Shown here: positions 7,055-13,518 of the stretch, one piece after another
How positions within the stretch are numbered: position 1 is the stretch's first letter
How the letters are laid out: each line of letters opens with the position of its first letter
The notes under the pieces: model-generated
Told to the model about the DNA's origin: nothing
Databases searched by the model: none
What the model saw: the letters and a program-made list of their open reading frames with translations, nothing else
Origin: Fidelibacterota bacterium REDSEA-S14_B6
GTDB lineage: Bacteria > Fidelibacterota > Marinisomatia > Marinisomatales > S15-B10
Direction: 5' to 3'
Length of the DNA stretch: 13,708 bases
NCBI GenBank assembly: GCA_001626655.1
Contig: LUOC01000039.1
Span: 1-13,708, forward strand
Translations under genes and position numbers: made by a program

Positions 7055-8344
7055 ATGGAAAAGTTAGTCTCGCTCTGCAAAAGGCGGGGGTTTATCTTCC
7101 GGAGCTCGGATATTTACGGCGGTCTCGAATCGACCTACGACTACGGCCCGCTCGGTGTTGAACTGAAGAATAACGTAAAGCAGTTGTGGTGGCGAGACGT
7201 GGTCACTTCACGGTCGGACGTGGTTGGAATGGACGCATCCATCCTGATGAATCCCAAGGTGTGGGAGGCGTCGGGGCATCTCTCCGAGTTTCACGATCCC
7301 ATGGTGGACTGCAAGAATTGCAAGGCGCGGTTCAGGGCGGACCATATTGATCTCGATAAGAACTGCCCCACCTGCGGTGTTCAGGACTGGACAGAGGCGA
7401 GACAGTTCAACCTGATGCTGAAAACACACTACGGTCCTTCAGAAGATTCTTCCTCTGTGATCTATCTCAGGCCGGAGACGGCGCAGGGGATTTTTGTCAA
7501 TTTTGCCAATGCTCAAAGCACGGCTCGGATGAAACTCCCTTTCGGTGTCGCCCAGATCGGCAAAGCGTTCCGGAACGAGATTACGACGGGAAACTTTCTC
7601 TTCCGCTCTCGGGAGTTTGAACAGATGGAGATGGAATTCTTCGTGCATCCTGATGAGACCGGCAACTGGCTCGAGTACTGGAGCGACAGCAGACTGGCGT
7701 GGTACAAGAATCTCGGGATTCGCGAGGATCGGCTAAAGCTCCGTCCCCACGGCGACGATGAACTGGCCCACTACGCCGCTGCCTGTTTTGACGTGGAATA
7801 CGAGTTCCCCTTTGGCTGGTCAGAATTAGAGGGGATCGCCGAGCGCGGCACGTTCGACCTCGATCAGCACGCCAAACACAGCGGCAAGAAACTGACGTGG
7901 TTCGATTCCAAGAATAATGAACACATCACCCCCGCTGTGGTGGAGGCGTCCGCCGGCGTGGACCGAACCGTCCTGACCATTCTCGTTGACGCCTACCACG
8001 AGGAAGAGGTGAAAGGTGAGAACCGTGTGGTGCTGAGACTCAGTCCGAAGGTGGCGCCGACGACTGTGGCTGTTTTCCCCTTAGTGAACCGCGACAGCAT
8101 GCCGGAGATCGCCGAGAAGATCGTGGAAAGCCTTAGGGGCGACTTTGCCGCTTTCTTCGATGCTGGCGGATCCATCGGTCGCCGCTACCGCCGGCAGGAC
8201 GAGGCCGGGACACCCTACGGTGTCACCGTCGATTCGGACACGCTGGAGGATCAGACCGTCACCGTCCGTGAGCGCGACACCATGGCCCAGGAGAGGGTGG
8301 CAATGGATCAGCTCCCAGCTTACTTCCGCGACAAGATTCGCTGA
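7055..8344 (+). CDS. glyS: Glycyl-tRNA synthetase, alpha2 type
   Basis: This single-chain class II enzyme charges tRNA-Gly in the cytoplasm. The 429-residue form starts MEKLVSLCKRRGFIF and contains YGGLESTYDYGPLG (21-34), a zinc ribbon inserted near motif 1 (C86, C89, C104, C107), and LRPETAQGIFVNF (138-150). It continues with motif 2 in GKAFRNEITTGNFLFRSREF (169-188), motif 3 in PAVVEASAGVDRTVL (293-307), and a C-terminal anticodon-binding domain from about 331. The frame is open back to 6941, where an ATG overlaps the ccmH stop (ATGA). The extra 38 residues are mostly translated heptamer repeat and unlike GlyRS, so I choose 7055. A GTG at 7052 is an equal-frame alternative. The following glycosyltransferase starts three bases after the stop. 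Confidence 0.95.
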   Translation: MEKLVSLCKRRGFIFRSSDIYGGLESTYDYGPLGVELKNNVKQLWWRDVVTSRSDVVGMDASILMNPKVWEASGHLSEFHDPMVDCKNCKARFRADHIDLDKNCPTCGVQDWTEARQFNLMLKTHYGPSEDSSSVIYLRPETAQGIFVNFANAQSTARMKLPFGVAQIGKAFRNEITTGNFLFRSREFEQMEMEFFVHPDETGNWLEYWSDSRLAWYKNLGIREDRLKLRPHGDDELAHYAAACFDVEYEFPFGWSELEGIAERGTFDLDQHAKHSGKKLTWFDSKNNEHITPAVVEASAGVDRTVLTILVDAYHEEEVKGENRVVLRLSPKVAPTTVAVFPLVNRDSMPEIAEKIVESLRGDFAAFFDAGGSIGRRYRRQDEAGTPYGVTVDSDTLEDQTVTVRERDTMAQERVAMDQLPAYFRDKIR

Positions 8345-8347
8345 GAC

Positions 8348-9157
8348 GTGGCCGCAAGCCAAGTCTCGGTCATTATTCCAACATTTAATCGCGCCCACAC
8401 CCTCCCGAGAGCCGTCGACTCTGTACTCAAGCAGAGACAACGGCCGGAAGCTCTGATCGTGATCGACGACGGTTCCACGGACCAGACCGCCCAAATGATT
8501 GCCGACGAATATCCTCAAGTTGCCTACATCCATCAGAAGAATCAGGGCGTCAGTACGGCGCGCAACAAGGGAATCGCCATGAGCAACAGCGACTGGCTCG
8601 CCTTCCTCGATTCCGATGACGAATGGCTCCCCGGAAAACTTGAACGTCAGATGACGGCCTTGAGCAAACAGCCTGAAATGAAGATCTGCCACACAGACGA
8701 AATCTGGATTCGCGACGGCAAACGCGTCAACCCCATGAAAAAGCACGCGAAATCAGGCGGATGGATTTTCGAAAAATGCCTCCCTCTCTGTTGCGTTTCG
8801 CCCTCGAGTGTCGTGATTCATCGGTCGGTGTTTGACGATGTGGGGCTGTTTGATGAGTCCCTCCCGGCCTGCGAGGACTACGACCTGTGGCTGAGGATCG
8901 CTGCCCGCTACCCTTTCCTCTACTTTGACGAGAAGCTCTTAGTGAAATACGGTGGACATGAAGATCAGCTTTCCCGAAAACACTGGGCCATGGACCGGTT
9001 CAGGATCAGGGCGCTTGAGAAAATCCTCGCCTCCGATACACTGACCGACATCAATCGAAAAGCTGCCGAGGCGGTGCTGGCCGAGAAATCTCGTATCGTT
9101 TCTGAGGGCGCACTAAAACGAGGCAAGAAATGGCCTTCCGAACGGATCACCACTTGA
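8348..9157 (+). CDS. Family 2 glycosyltransferase
   Basis: This is a cytoplasmic GT-A fold enzyme expected to move a sugar from a nucleotide donor to an unknown acceptor. The 269 residues show the classic order: VSVIIPTFNRAHTLPRAVDS (6-25), VIDDGSTD (38-45), NQGVSTARNKGI (65-76) and the DxD metal motif in AFLDSDDEWLPGKL (85-98). The likely catalytic acid region is CEDYDLWLRIAARYP (175-189). The tail KYGGHEDQLSRKHWAMDRFR (200-219) is distinctive and helical after that. No transmembrane segment is visible. The start is GTG at 8348, three bases after the glyS stop, with no clear Shine-Dalgarno. Its 3' end overlaps the nucleosidase-like gene by 28 bases. Acceptor and pathway cannot be deduced; the neighbours suggest membership of a three-gene unit, not a polysaccharide locus. 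Confidence 0.85.
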   Translation: MAASQVSVIIPTFNRAHTLPRAVDSVLKQRQRPEALIVIDDGSTDQTAQMIADEYPQVAYIHQKNQGVSTARNKGIAMSNSDWLAFLDSDDEWLPGKLERQMTALSKQPEMKICHTDEIWIRDGKRVNPMKKHAKSGGWIFEKCLPLCCVSPSSVVIHRSVFDDVGLFDESLPACEDYDLWLRIAARYPFLYFDEKLLVKYGGHEDQLSRKHWAMDRFRIRALEKILASDTLTDINRKAAEAVLAEKSRIVSEGALKRGKKWPSERITT

Positions 9158-9981
9158 CCGGTAGTGTGAACATCGTCACGGCTCTTCCGGCGGAGGCGAG
9201 GCCGCTTGTGGGCCATTTCGAACTCCGTTCTTCCCGCACCGATCCCTTCAGCGTTTACACAAACGGTGACAGCTCCGTGAGGCTCATCGTCTCCGGCGTA
9301 GGCAAGTCAGCGGCGGGGCGAGCGGTGAAACATCTCGCCGGCCTCTTTGATTCGACCGGTTCGAACGCTTGGCTGAATGTCGGCATCGCCGGACATGAAT
9401 CGCTCCCCCTCGGAACGATGGTGGCCGCCCATAAGATCAGTGATGAGAAAACAGGCCGCTCCTGGTTTCCTCCCATGGTTCTGGACTTTCCATGTGAGAC
9501 GGCGACACTCCTCACGGTTGAGGAGGAAACAGACGACTATCCGGACAACGCACTGGTAGAGATGGAAGCTGTCGGTTTCTACGCGACTGCCTCAGACTTT
9601 TCCACCCATGAACTGATTCACTGTCTGAAGGTGGTCTCCGACAACAGACGCGAGAAGAAACTTGACGGCAAATCGGTTTCGGAACTGATCACGGCACAAC
9701 TTGCTGCTGTTGAATCTGTTGTTCAATCGATACTTCAACTATCCGCCGAACTGGGAAAGCGGCGGGTGGTGCCCCGTCAACTGAAAGATTTCCTCGAACA
9801 GTGGAAGTTCACTGTCACACAAAGCCACCAGTTGGAGAAGCTCCTGAGACGGTGGGAAGTGATTTTCCCTAAGGCCGATCCGTTTGAGGCAGCGAGCCCG
9901 GAGAGCAGGAACGGTAGAGATGTCGTCCAATTACTCAGCCGTCAGCTGGCTGAGGCGTCGGTGGAAGCGGAACAACTGTGA
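9130..9981 (+). CDS. MTAN/purine-nucleoside-phosphorylase-like nucleosidase
   Basis: This product of 283 residues belongs to the PNP/UDP phosphorylase fold, closest in motif to methylthioadenosine/S-adenosylhomocysteine nucleosidase. Visible signatures are VNIVTALPAEARPL (13-26; E22 fits the MTAN Glu12 site), the glycine-rich VSGVGKSAAGRAV (54-66), NVGIAGH (83-89), LVEMEAVGFYATA (142-154; the Met-Glu ribose-binding pair) and VVSDN (168-172; D171 fits the base-binding Asp). After residue 200 comes an extra, mostly helical region of about 80 residues not found in standard MTAN (about 230 residues). The ATG at 9130 has GAGG six bases upstream; TTG 9154 and GTG 9166 are weaker choices. It overlaps the glycosyltransferase by 28 bases and the radical SAM gene by four. 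Substrate is inferred, not shown: 5'-deoxyadenosine would make sense here. Confidence 0.75.
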   Translation: MAFRTDHHLTGSVNIVTALPAEARPLVGHFELRSSRTDPFSVYTNGDSSVRLIVSGVGKSAAGRAVKHLAGLFDSTGSNAWLNVGIAGHESLPLGTMVAAHKISDEKTGRSWFPPMVLDFPCETATLLTVEEETDDYPDNALVEMEAVGFYATASDFSTHELIHCLKVVSDNRREKKLDGKSVSELITAQLAAVESVVQSILQLSAELGKRRVVPRQLKDFLEQWKFTVTQSHQLEKLLRRWEVIFPKADPFEAASPESRNGRDVVQLLSRQLAEASVEAEQL

Positions 9982-10979
9982 TCGAGGCAATCTATATCGA
10001 GGAAGCAGTCCGGCAGCACCGGCGGACGGCAGAAATTCTCACTCGGTTTCCGAAGGCTCGGCTGATTCCCTGCGAACGGTACGGGGAGGTGTTCAATCCC
10101 CGGAGTCAGGATTTCAAAATCCAGAAGCGGCGGCCGGCGCTGATCCTCGCCGAGAAGTTTGACAACTTCGTCCTCCCCACCCCTGATGGCTTCGGCATCG
10201 GCGGCACCGAGAATTACTACTTTTCCCACATGCTCAACTGCCTGTACGACTGCCGCTACTGCTTCCTACAGGGGATGTTCCGATCGGCCCACTATCTCCT
10301 GTTTGTCAATTATGAATCGTTTATGGACGCCATCGACAGTACGCTTGACAAGAGTACGACAGATAAAACGGTGACATTTTTCTCCGGTTATGACTGTGAT
10401 TCGCTGGCGTTGGAGACGGTGACCGGTTTCGCGGAGGCGTTCCTCCCTTTCTTCAGAGAGCGGCCTCGGGCCCTCCACGAACTGCGGACGAAGAGTGTCA
10501 ATATTCAGGCGCTTCTCAAGACTGAGCCGCTCGACAACTGCGTGACTGCCTTCAGTTTCACGCCGGCGGAAATCTCAGAGAAAGTTGAGCACGGTGTGCC
10601 GCCGGTGAAGAGGCGCATCGAGGCGATGAAACAGCTCGCCGAACGGGGATGGCCATTGGGCCTGCGGCTTGACCCCCTCATCTATCATGGACGGTTTGAA
10701 TCCAACTACCGACGCCTTGTTAACGATCTTTTTGCGGCAGTTCCGGCGGAGGCATTTCACTCAGTCAGCCTCGGGGCAATGAGATTTCCCAAAGCCATGT
10801 TCGACCCGATGGTAAAGTTGTATCCGGACGAGCTGTTGCTGGCGGGCCCCCTCCACCCTTCAAACGGGATGGTCACCTACCGGCGAGAGGTGGAAGAAGA
10901 GATGACTCAGTTCTGCCGATCACTCCTCGGCGACTATTTGCCCGCCGAAAAGTTTTTCCACTGCGCGCCGTGGAGTTGA
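9978..10979 (+). CDS. Spore photoproduct lyase-like radical SAM protein
   Basis: This 333-residue protein resembles spore photoproduct lyase (SPL), which uses an iron-sulfur cluster and S-adenosylmethionine to reverse a thymine dimer in spore DNA. The cluster motif CLYDCRYC (C88, C92, C95) lies at the position and spacing expected for SPL. C140 in SGYDCDSLALE falls about where SPL keeps its catalytic cysteine (near 140 in the Bacillus group). Further SPL-like segments are ELRTKSVNIQALL (168-180), FSFTPAEISEKVEHGVP (192-208) and LGLRLDPLIYHGRFESNYRR (227-246). Length is near that of SPL (about 340). Nothing here suggests a spore former, so it may repair or modify another target. The GTG start overlaps the nucleosidase stop (GTGA). 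Family is fairly sure, substrate unknown. Confidence 0.8.
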   Translation: MIEAIYIEEAVRQHRRTAEILTRFPKARLIPCERYGEVFNPRSQDFKIQKRRPALILAEKFDNFVLPTPDGFGIGGTENYYFSHMLNCLYDCRYCFLQGMFRSAHYLLFVNYESFMDAIDSTLDKSTTDKTVTFFSGYDCDSLALETVTGFAEAFLPFFRERPRALHELRTKSVNIQALLKTEPLDNCVTAFSFTPAEISEKVEHGVPPVKRRIEAMKQLAERGWPLGLRLDPLIYHGRFESNYRRLVNDLFAAVPAEAFHSVSLGAMRFPKAMFDPMVKLYPDELLLAGPLHPSNGMVTYRREVEEEMTQFCRSLLGDYLPAEKFFHCAPWS

Positions 10980-11031
10980 GTTGGATATGTGTCTGAGATA
11001 TATATAGGGCGTTTTGCCTTAATAATACCAC

Positions 11032-11063
11032 AAAAAAAGCCCCATACTCGGTGAGACTTTTTT
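11032..11063. terminator. Bidirectional terminator between convergent genes
   Basis: Seven As and G (11032-11039) can pair with C and six Ts (11057-11063), with a small CTC/GAG inner stem (11047-11055). Read on either strand the hairpin ends in a T-run, which suits both the radical SAM gene (stop 10979, plus) and the lipoprotein gene (stop 11082, minus). The inner stem is weak. Confidence 0.5.
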
Positions 11064-11081
11064 AAAGTCATTGGTTAAGTT

Positions 11082-11378
11082 TCAATTACCGTCTTTTTCT
11101 TCATTCTTAGTTACTTTATAAAGCGTTCGATGTGAGTTATCACCGGCATTAATGGAATTTATTCCTTTAATGTCTTCCCATTCAGAATGCTTAATACAGT
11201 ATAGGGAAATTGACTTGCTGTCTTTTAGAAAAAAAGTCTCCTTAAAGCTATCAGTCCCATATTTGTGTAACTTCAACTTAGTATCGATTAATGGATAACT
11301 TGTTATTCTGCTCGAACAACCAGTAATAAAGACTAAAGGAAGGAATAGGATGGCTTGATACTTTATTAGCTTTCTCAT
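11082..11378 (-). CDS. Small AT-rich lipoprotein, unknown function
   Basis: The family is not recognised. The 98-residue product has a lipoprotein signal: MRKLIKYQ, a hydrophobic core (AILFLPLVF) and the lipobox ITGC, so C21 should be lipidated and the mature 78 residues lie in the envelope. The mature part is polar and rich in Lys, Ser and Thr, with one more Cys (in YCIKH). DNA composition differs sharply from the neighbours: 41 of 120 bases are G or C in 11101-11220. The ATG at 11378 has a textbook AGGAG six bases upstream and a consensus promoter, both better than those of other genes in the window, which supports real expression. It lies 68 bases downstream of the DUF1761 gene on the same strand. 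The composition and independent signals suggest recent acquisition; this is an inference. Confidence 0.7.
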   Translation of the reverse strand: MRKLIKYQAILFLPLVFITGCSSRITSYPLIDTKLKLHKYGTDSFKETFFLKDSKSISLYCIKHSEWEDIKGINSINAGDNSHRTLYKVTKNEEKDGN

Positions 11379-11407
11379 TTTGCACTCCTACACATCGCTT
11401 TGTACTG

Positions 11408-11437
11408 ATGCTACACCTGATTAGCCGCAAATGTCAA
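11408..11437 (-). promoter_or_regulatory. Strong sigma-70-type promoter for the small lipoprotein
   Basis: On the minus strand TTGACA (11437-11432) is a perfect -35 box and TAGCAT (11413-11408) matches four of six bases of a -10, separated by 18 bases. Transcription would start near 11400, about 20 bases before the ATG and just ahead of the AGGAG ribosome site. It begins ten bases after the DUF1761 stop codon. Confidence 0.6.
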
Positions 11438-11446
11438 GAGAAATCC

Positions 11447-11863
11447 TCACCAAACGGCGATGATTGTCGCCATCACAAGCAGACCCACCAGTTGATACCC
11501 CATATTGATACCATAGAGTTTGAACGATTTCCCCTCGTACGCTACTCCCGTCAGGGCAAAGGTGGCGATGTAGCCGAGCCAGAGCCAGAAACCAGTGTGT
11601 ATGCCGATGGCCGCATCACTGAGCTCGGGCGCAAATCGCTGACTGATCGTTACGATGTGGGCGGTGACGAAGGACATCACCAATGTACCGATAAAGGTCA
11701 TGATGTACCCTCTCGTTGCCCCTTCGCCCAACTGCTTCATCTTCTCCTCAGGGATGTCCATAGCCGCCATCCACGCCTTGCCGAACAGCACCGAATACCA
11801 TAGCGCGCCGATGGCGAAATGTGCCACGCCCGCCACCGCTACTGCTATGTAACTCTCTACCAT
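11447..11863 (-). CDS. DUF1761 family membrane protein
   Basis: This small integral membrane protein of 138 residues has four predicted helices: about 4-28 (with AHFAIGALWYSVLFGKAWM), 50-75 (GYIMTFIGTLVMSFVTAHIV), 86-110 (AIGIHTGFWLWLGYIATFAL) and 117-137 (GINMGYQLVGLLVMATIIAV). The first helix ending in GALWYSVLFGKAW and the loop with KMKQLGEGATRGY fit the DUF1761 family, whose function is unknown. The ATG at 11863 has AAGGA seven bases upstream. It lies 131 bases downstream of the sulfatase gene, separated by the heptamer array and a 14-base dyad, so it may have its own promoter. No cysteines or obvious catalytic residues are seen; a transporter or scaffold role cannot be told apart. Confidence 0.75.
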   Translation of the reverse strand: MVESYIAVAVAGVAHFAIGALWYSVLFGKAWMAAMDIPEEKMKQLGEGATRGYIMTFIGTLVMSFVTAHIVTISQRFAPELSDAAIGIHTGFWLWLGYIATFALTGVAYEGKSFKLYGINMGYQLVGLLVMATIIAVW

Positions 11864-11878
11864 CTTGAGTCCTTCTTT

Positions 11879-11892
11879 ATTTCACTTGAAAT
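11879..11892. promoter_or_regulatory. Dyad ATTTCA-CT-TGAAAT upstream of DUF1761 gene
   Basis: Perfect six-base arms separated by two bases lie 16 bases before the DUF1761 start codon. The size and position would suit a repressor operator, but no regulator is encoded nearby and no convincing promoter boxes were found around it. Confidence 0.25.
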
Positions 11893-11907
11893 GCATTGAG
11901 AAAAACG

Positions 11908-11987
11908 CAAGTCCCAAATCCCAAACTCCAAGATGAAGCTCAGTCCTTGGTTCTTGGCTCTTGGCTCTTGATCCTTGGAGCTTGGTC
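11908..11987. repeat. Inverted pair of heptamer arrays (CAARNYC / CTTGGNN)
   Basis: Four 7-base units beginning CAA run from 11908 to 11935 (starts 11908, 11915, 11922, 11929). After a ten-base gap, six 7-base units beginning CTTG run from 11946 to 11987 (starts 11946, 11953, 11960, 11967, 11974, 11981). The second set is roughly the reverse complement of the first, so the stretch can fold into an imperfect hairpin. On the minus strand the first set reads GGGATTT and GGGACTT, similar in shape to the GGGAGAT units at 6946-6987. It fills most of the 131-base gap between the sulfatase and DUF1761 genes. Confidence 0.75.
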
Positions 11988-11994
11988 CATTTTT

Positions 11995-13518
11995 TCAGTT
12001 GTCGCCTAACTGTGGAAACTTGAACCGCTCTATTTCTGAGGGGACGTGCTCCTGTTTCATGATGGTTTCCATCTGCTGCACGATGGCGGGATAGTTATCG
12101 GCCACATCATTGGACTCTCGAACGTCCTCCCCTAGATCGTACAATTCAAGCTTCAGGTTTCCATCGAAGACGTTTTTCCGAATACCCTTCCACTTCCCCA
12201 TTCGAACCGCCTGCTGGCCATTGTAGGCAGGGAACTCCCAGTAGAGAAATTCGTGCCGATTCTCCTGTTCCTCGCCAAGAAGCGTTGGAAGAAAACTGAT
12301 TCCGTCACTACCCTTCGGCGCCGGTACTCCCGTTAGATCACAGAGCGTGGCCATCACATCGTAGAAAGCCGATAAATGATCTGAAGTACTCCCGGGGGCG
12401 ATACGTCCCGACCAAGCGGCGATCATCGGAACACGGATGCCCCCTTCGTGGAGAAACCCCTTCGCCCACCCCCGCTCAGTCCGGAACGGGCGGGCGCTGT
12501 CGAAAAACGGTGTGTCTGCACCGCCGGCGTAAGTGGGTCCGTTGTCACTGCTGAATATGATCAGCGTGTTGTCATAGAGATCGAGCTCCTTCAGCTTCTC
12601 CACCAACTCCCCCACCTGCTCATCGAGATAAGAAATCATGGCGGCGTAGGTAGCCCGGGGTGAAAGATTGGGGAAGTAACTGTTCCCCGTGAACGGCGTC
12701 TCCGGACCGAGCTTCTGACGGTAATAGTCCACCCACCGTTTCGGCGCCTGGAGCGGTACGTGAGGAATGGGCGAAGCGTAGTAAAGAAAGAAAGGGCGTT
12801 TGCTGTTATCTTCAATGAACTTCAGCCCCTCTTGGTGCATAAGCTCCGGCGCATAGTCTATAAGATCAAAATCAGCGTAGCTGGCGGGATCGAGGGGATC
12901 AGCGCCTTCGGCAAGTGAACTGTGAGGCGCAACCATCTGGTTCCTGAGAAGATGCCGCTCTTCATTTTTCCACAGGTGCATGGGGTAAAGGGTGTGCGCC
13001 TGCCGCTGGCAATTGTAGCCGTAGAAAAAGTCGAACCCCTGTCTGGTGGGAACACCTTCGCTCCCCGGCGCGCCCAGCCCCCACTTGCCGACCATGCCTG
13101 TCCTATAGCCCGCTTCCTTGAGGAGTTCCGGCAAGGTCAGCACACTGTCCGGGAGAGGGCGCTGCCCTTCCAGGGATGGATCGTCGAACATGGCGGCATA
13201 ACTCCAGACATCGCCTCTGACTCCCCATTCATCGTTGCCGCGGATGTATGTGTGACCAGTGTGCTGACCCGTCAGCAGGACCGAGCGGGACGGTGCACAG
13301 ACCGGCGATCCCGAATAGTGCTGTGTGAAGCGCATGCCGCTGCGTGCCAGCGCATCGATGTGAGGCGTTTCGATAATTTCCTGACCGTAAACACCGAGCT
13401 CCCCGTAACCGAGATCGTCAGCGAGGATGTAGATAATGTTCGGTGGCTCGGGCTTCTCGCACGATGAAACAGTCAGCGCCAAGGCGGCCGACACCGATAA
13501 GCGCGCGACAGTCTTCAC
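11995..13518 (-). CDS. Sulfatase lipoprotein (arylsulfatase-like)
   Basis: This type I sulfatase hydrolyses sulfate esters, probably on polysaccharides, using formylglycine. The 507-residue product begins with a lipoprotein signal (LSVSAALALTVSSC, lipobox Cys20), so it is anchored in the envelope facing the periplasm or exterior. The sulfatase core follows: NIIYILADDLGYGELGVYG (27-45; metal Asp34/35), the modification motif CAPSRSVLLTG (74-84; Cys74 becomes formylglycine), GMVGKWGLG (141-149), HVPLQAPKRW (253-262) and FSSDNGP (322-328), with a C-terminal subdomain ending about 475. The usual GKWHLG reads GKWGLG here, a variant I associate with one sulfatase subfamily. The maturase is not in the window. 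The GTG start overlaps the stop of the upstream sulfatase by four bases (GTGA). Substrate cannot be read from the sequence. Confidence 0.92.
   Translation of the reverse strand: MKTVARLSVSAALALTVSSCEKPEPPNIIYILADDLGYGELGVYGQEIIETPHIDALARSGMRFTQHYSGSPVCAPSRSVLLTGQHTGHTYIRGNDEWGVRGDVWSYAAMFDDPSLEGQRPLPDSVLTLPELLKEAGYRTGMVGKWGLGAPGSEGVPTRQGFDFFYGYNCQRQAHTLYPMHLWKNEERHLLRNQMVAPHSSLAEGADPLDPASYADFDLIDYAPELMHQEGLKFIEDNSKRPFFLYYASPIPHVPLQAPKRWVDYYRQKLGPETPFTGNSYFPNLSPRATYAAMISYLDEQVGELVEKLKELDLYDNTLIIFSSDNGPTYAGGADTPFFDSARPFRTERGWAKGFLHEGGIRVPMIAAWSGRIAPGSTSDHLSAFYDVMATLCDLTGVPAPKGSDGISFLPTLLGEEQENRHEFLYWEFPAYNGQQAVRMGKWKGIRKNVFDGNLKLELYDLGEDVRESNDVADNYPAIVQQMETIMKQEHVPSEIERFKFPQLGDN

Noticed and set aside
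11006..11020. AGGGC/GCCTT hairpin after the radical SAM gene
   Set aside because: Five pairs including a G-U and no T-run; the A/T-tract hairpin at 11032-11063 is the better terminator.
11908..11987. CRISPR-like array
   Set aside because: Units are 7 bases with no spacers and there are no cas genes.
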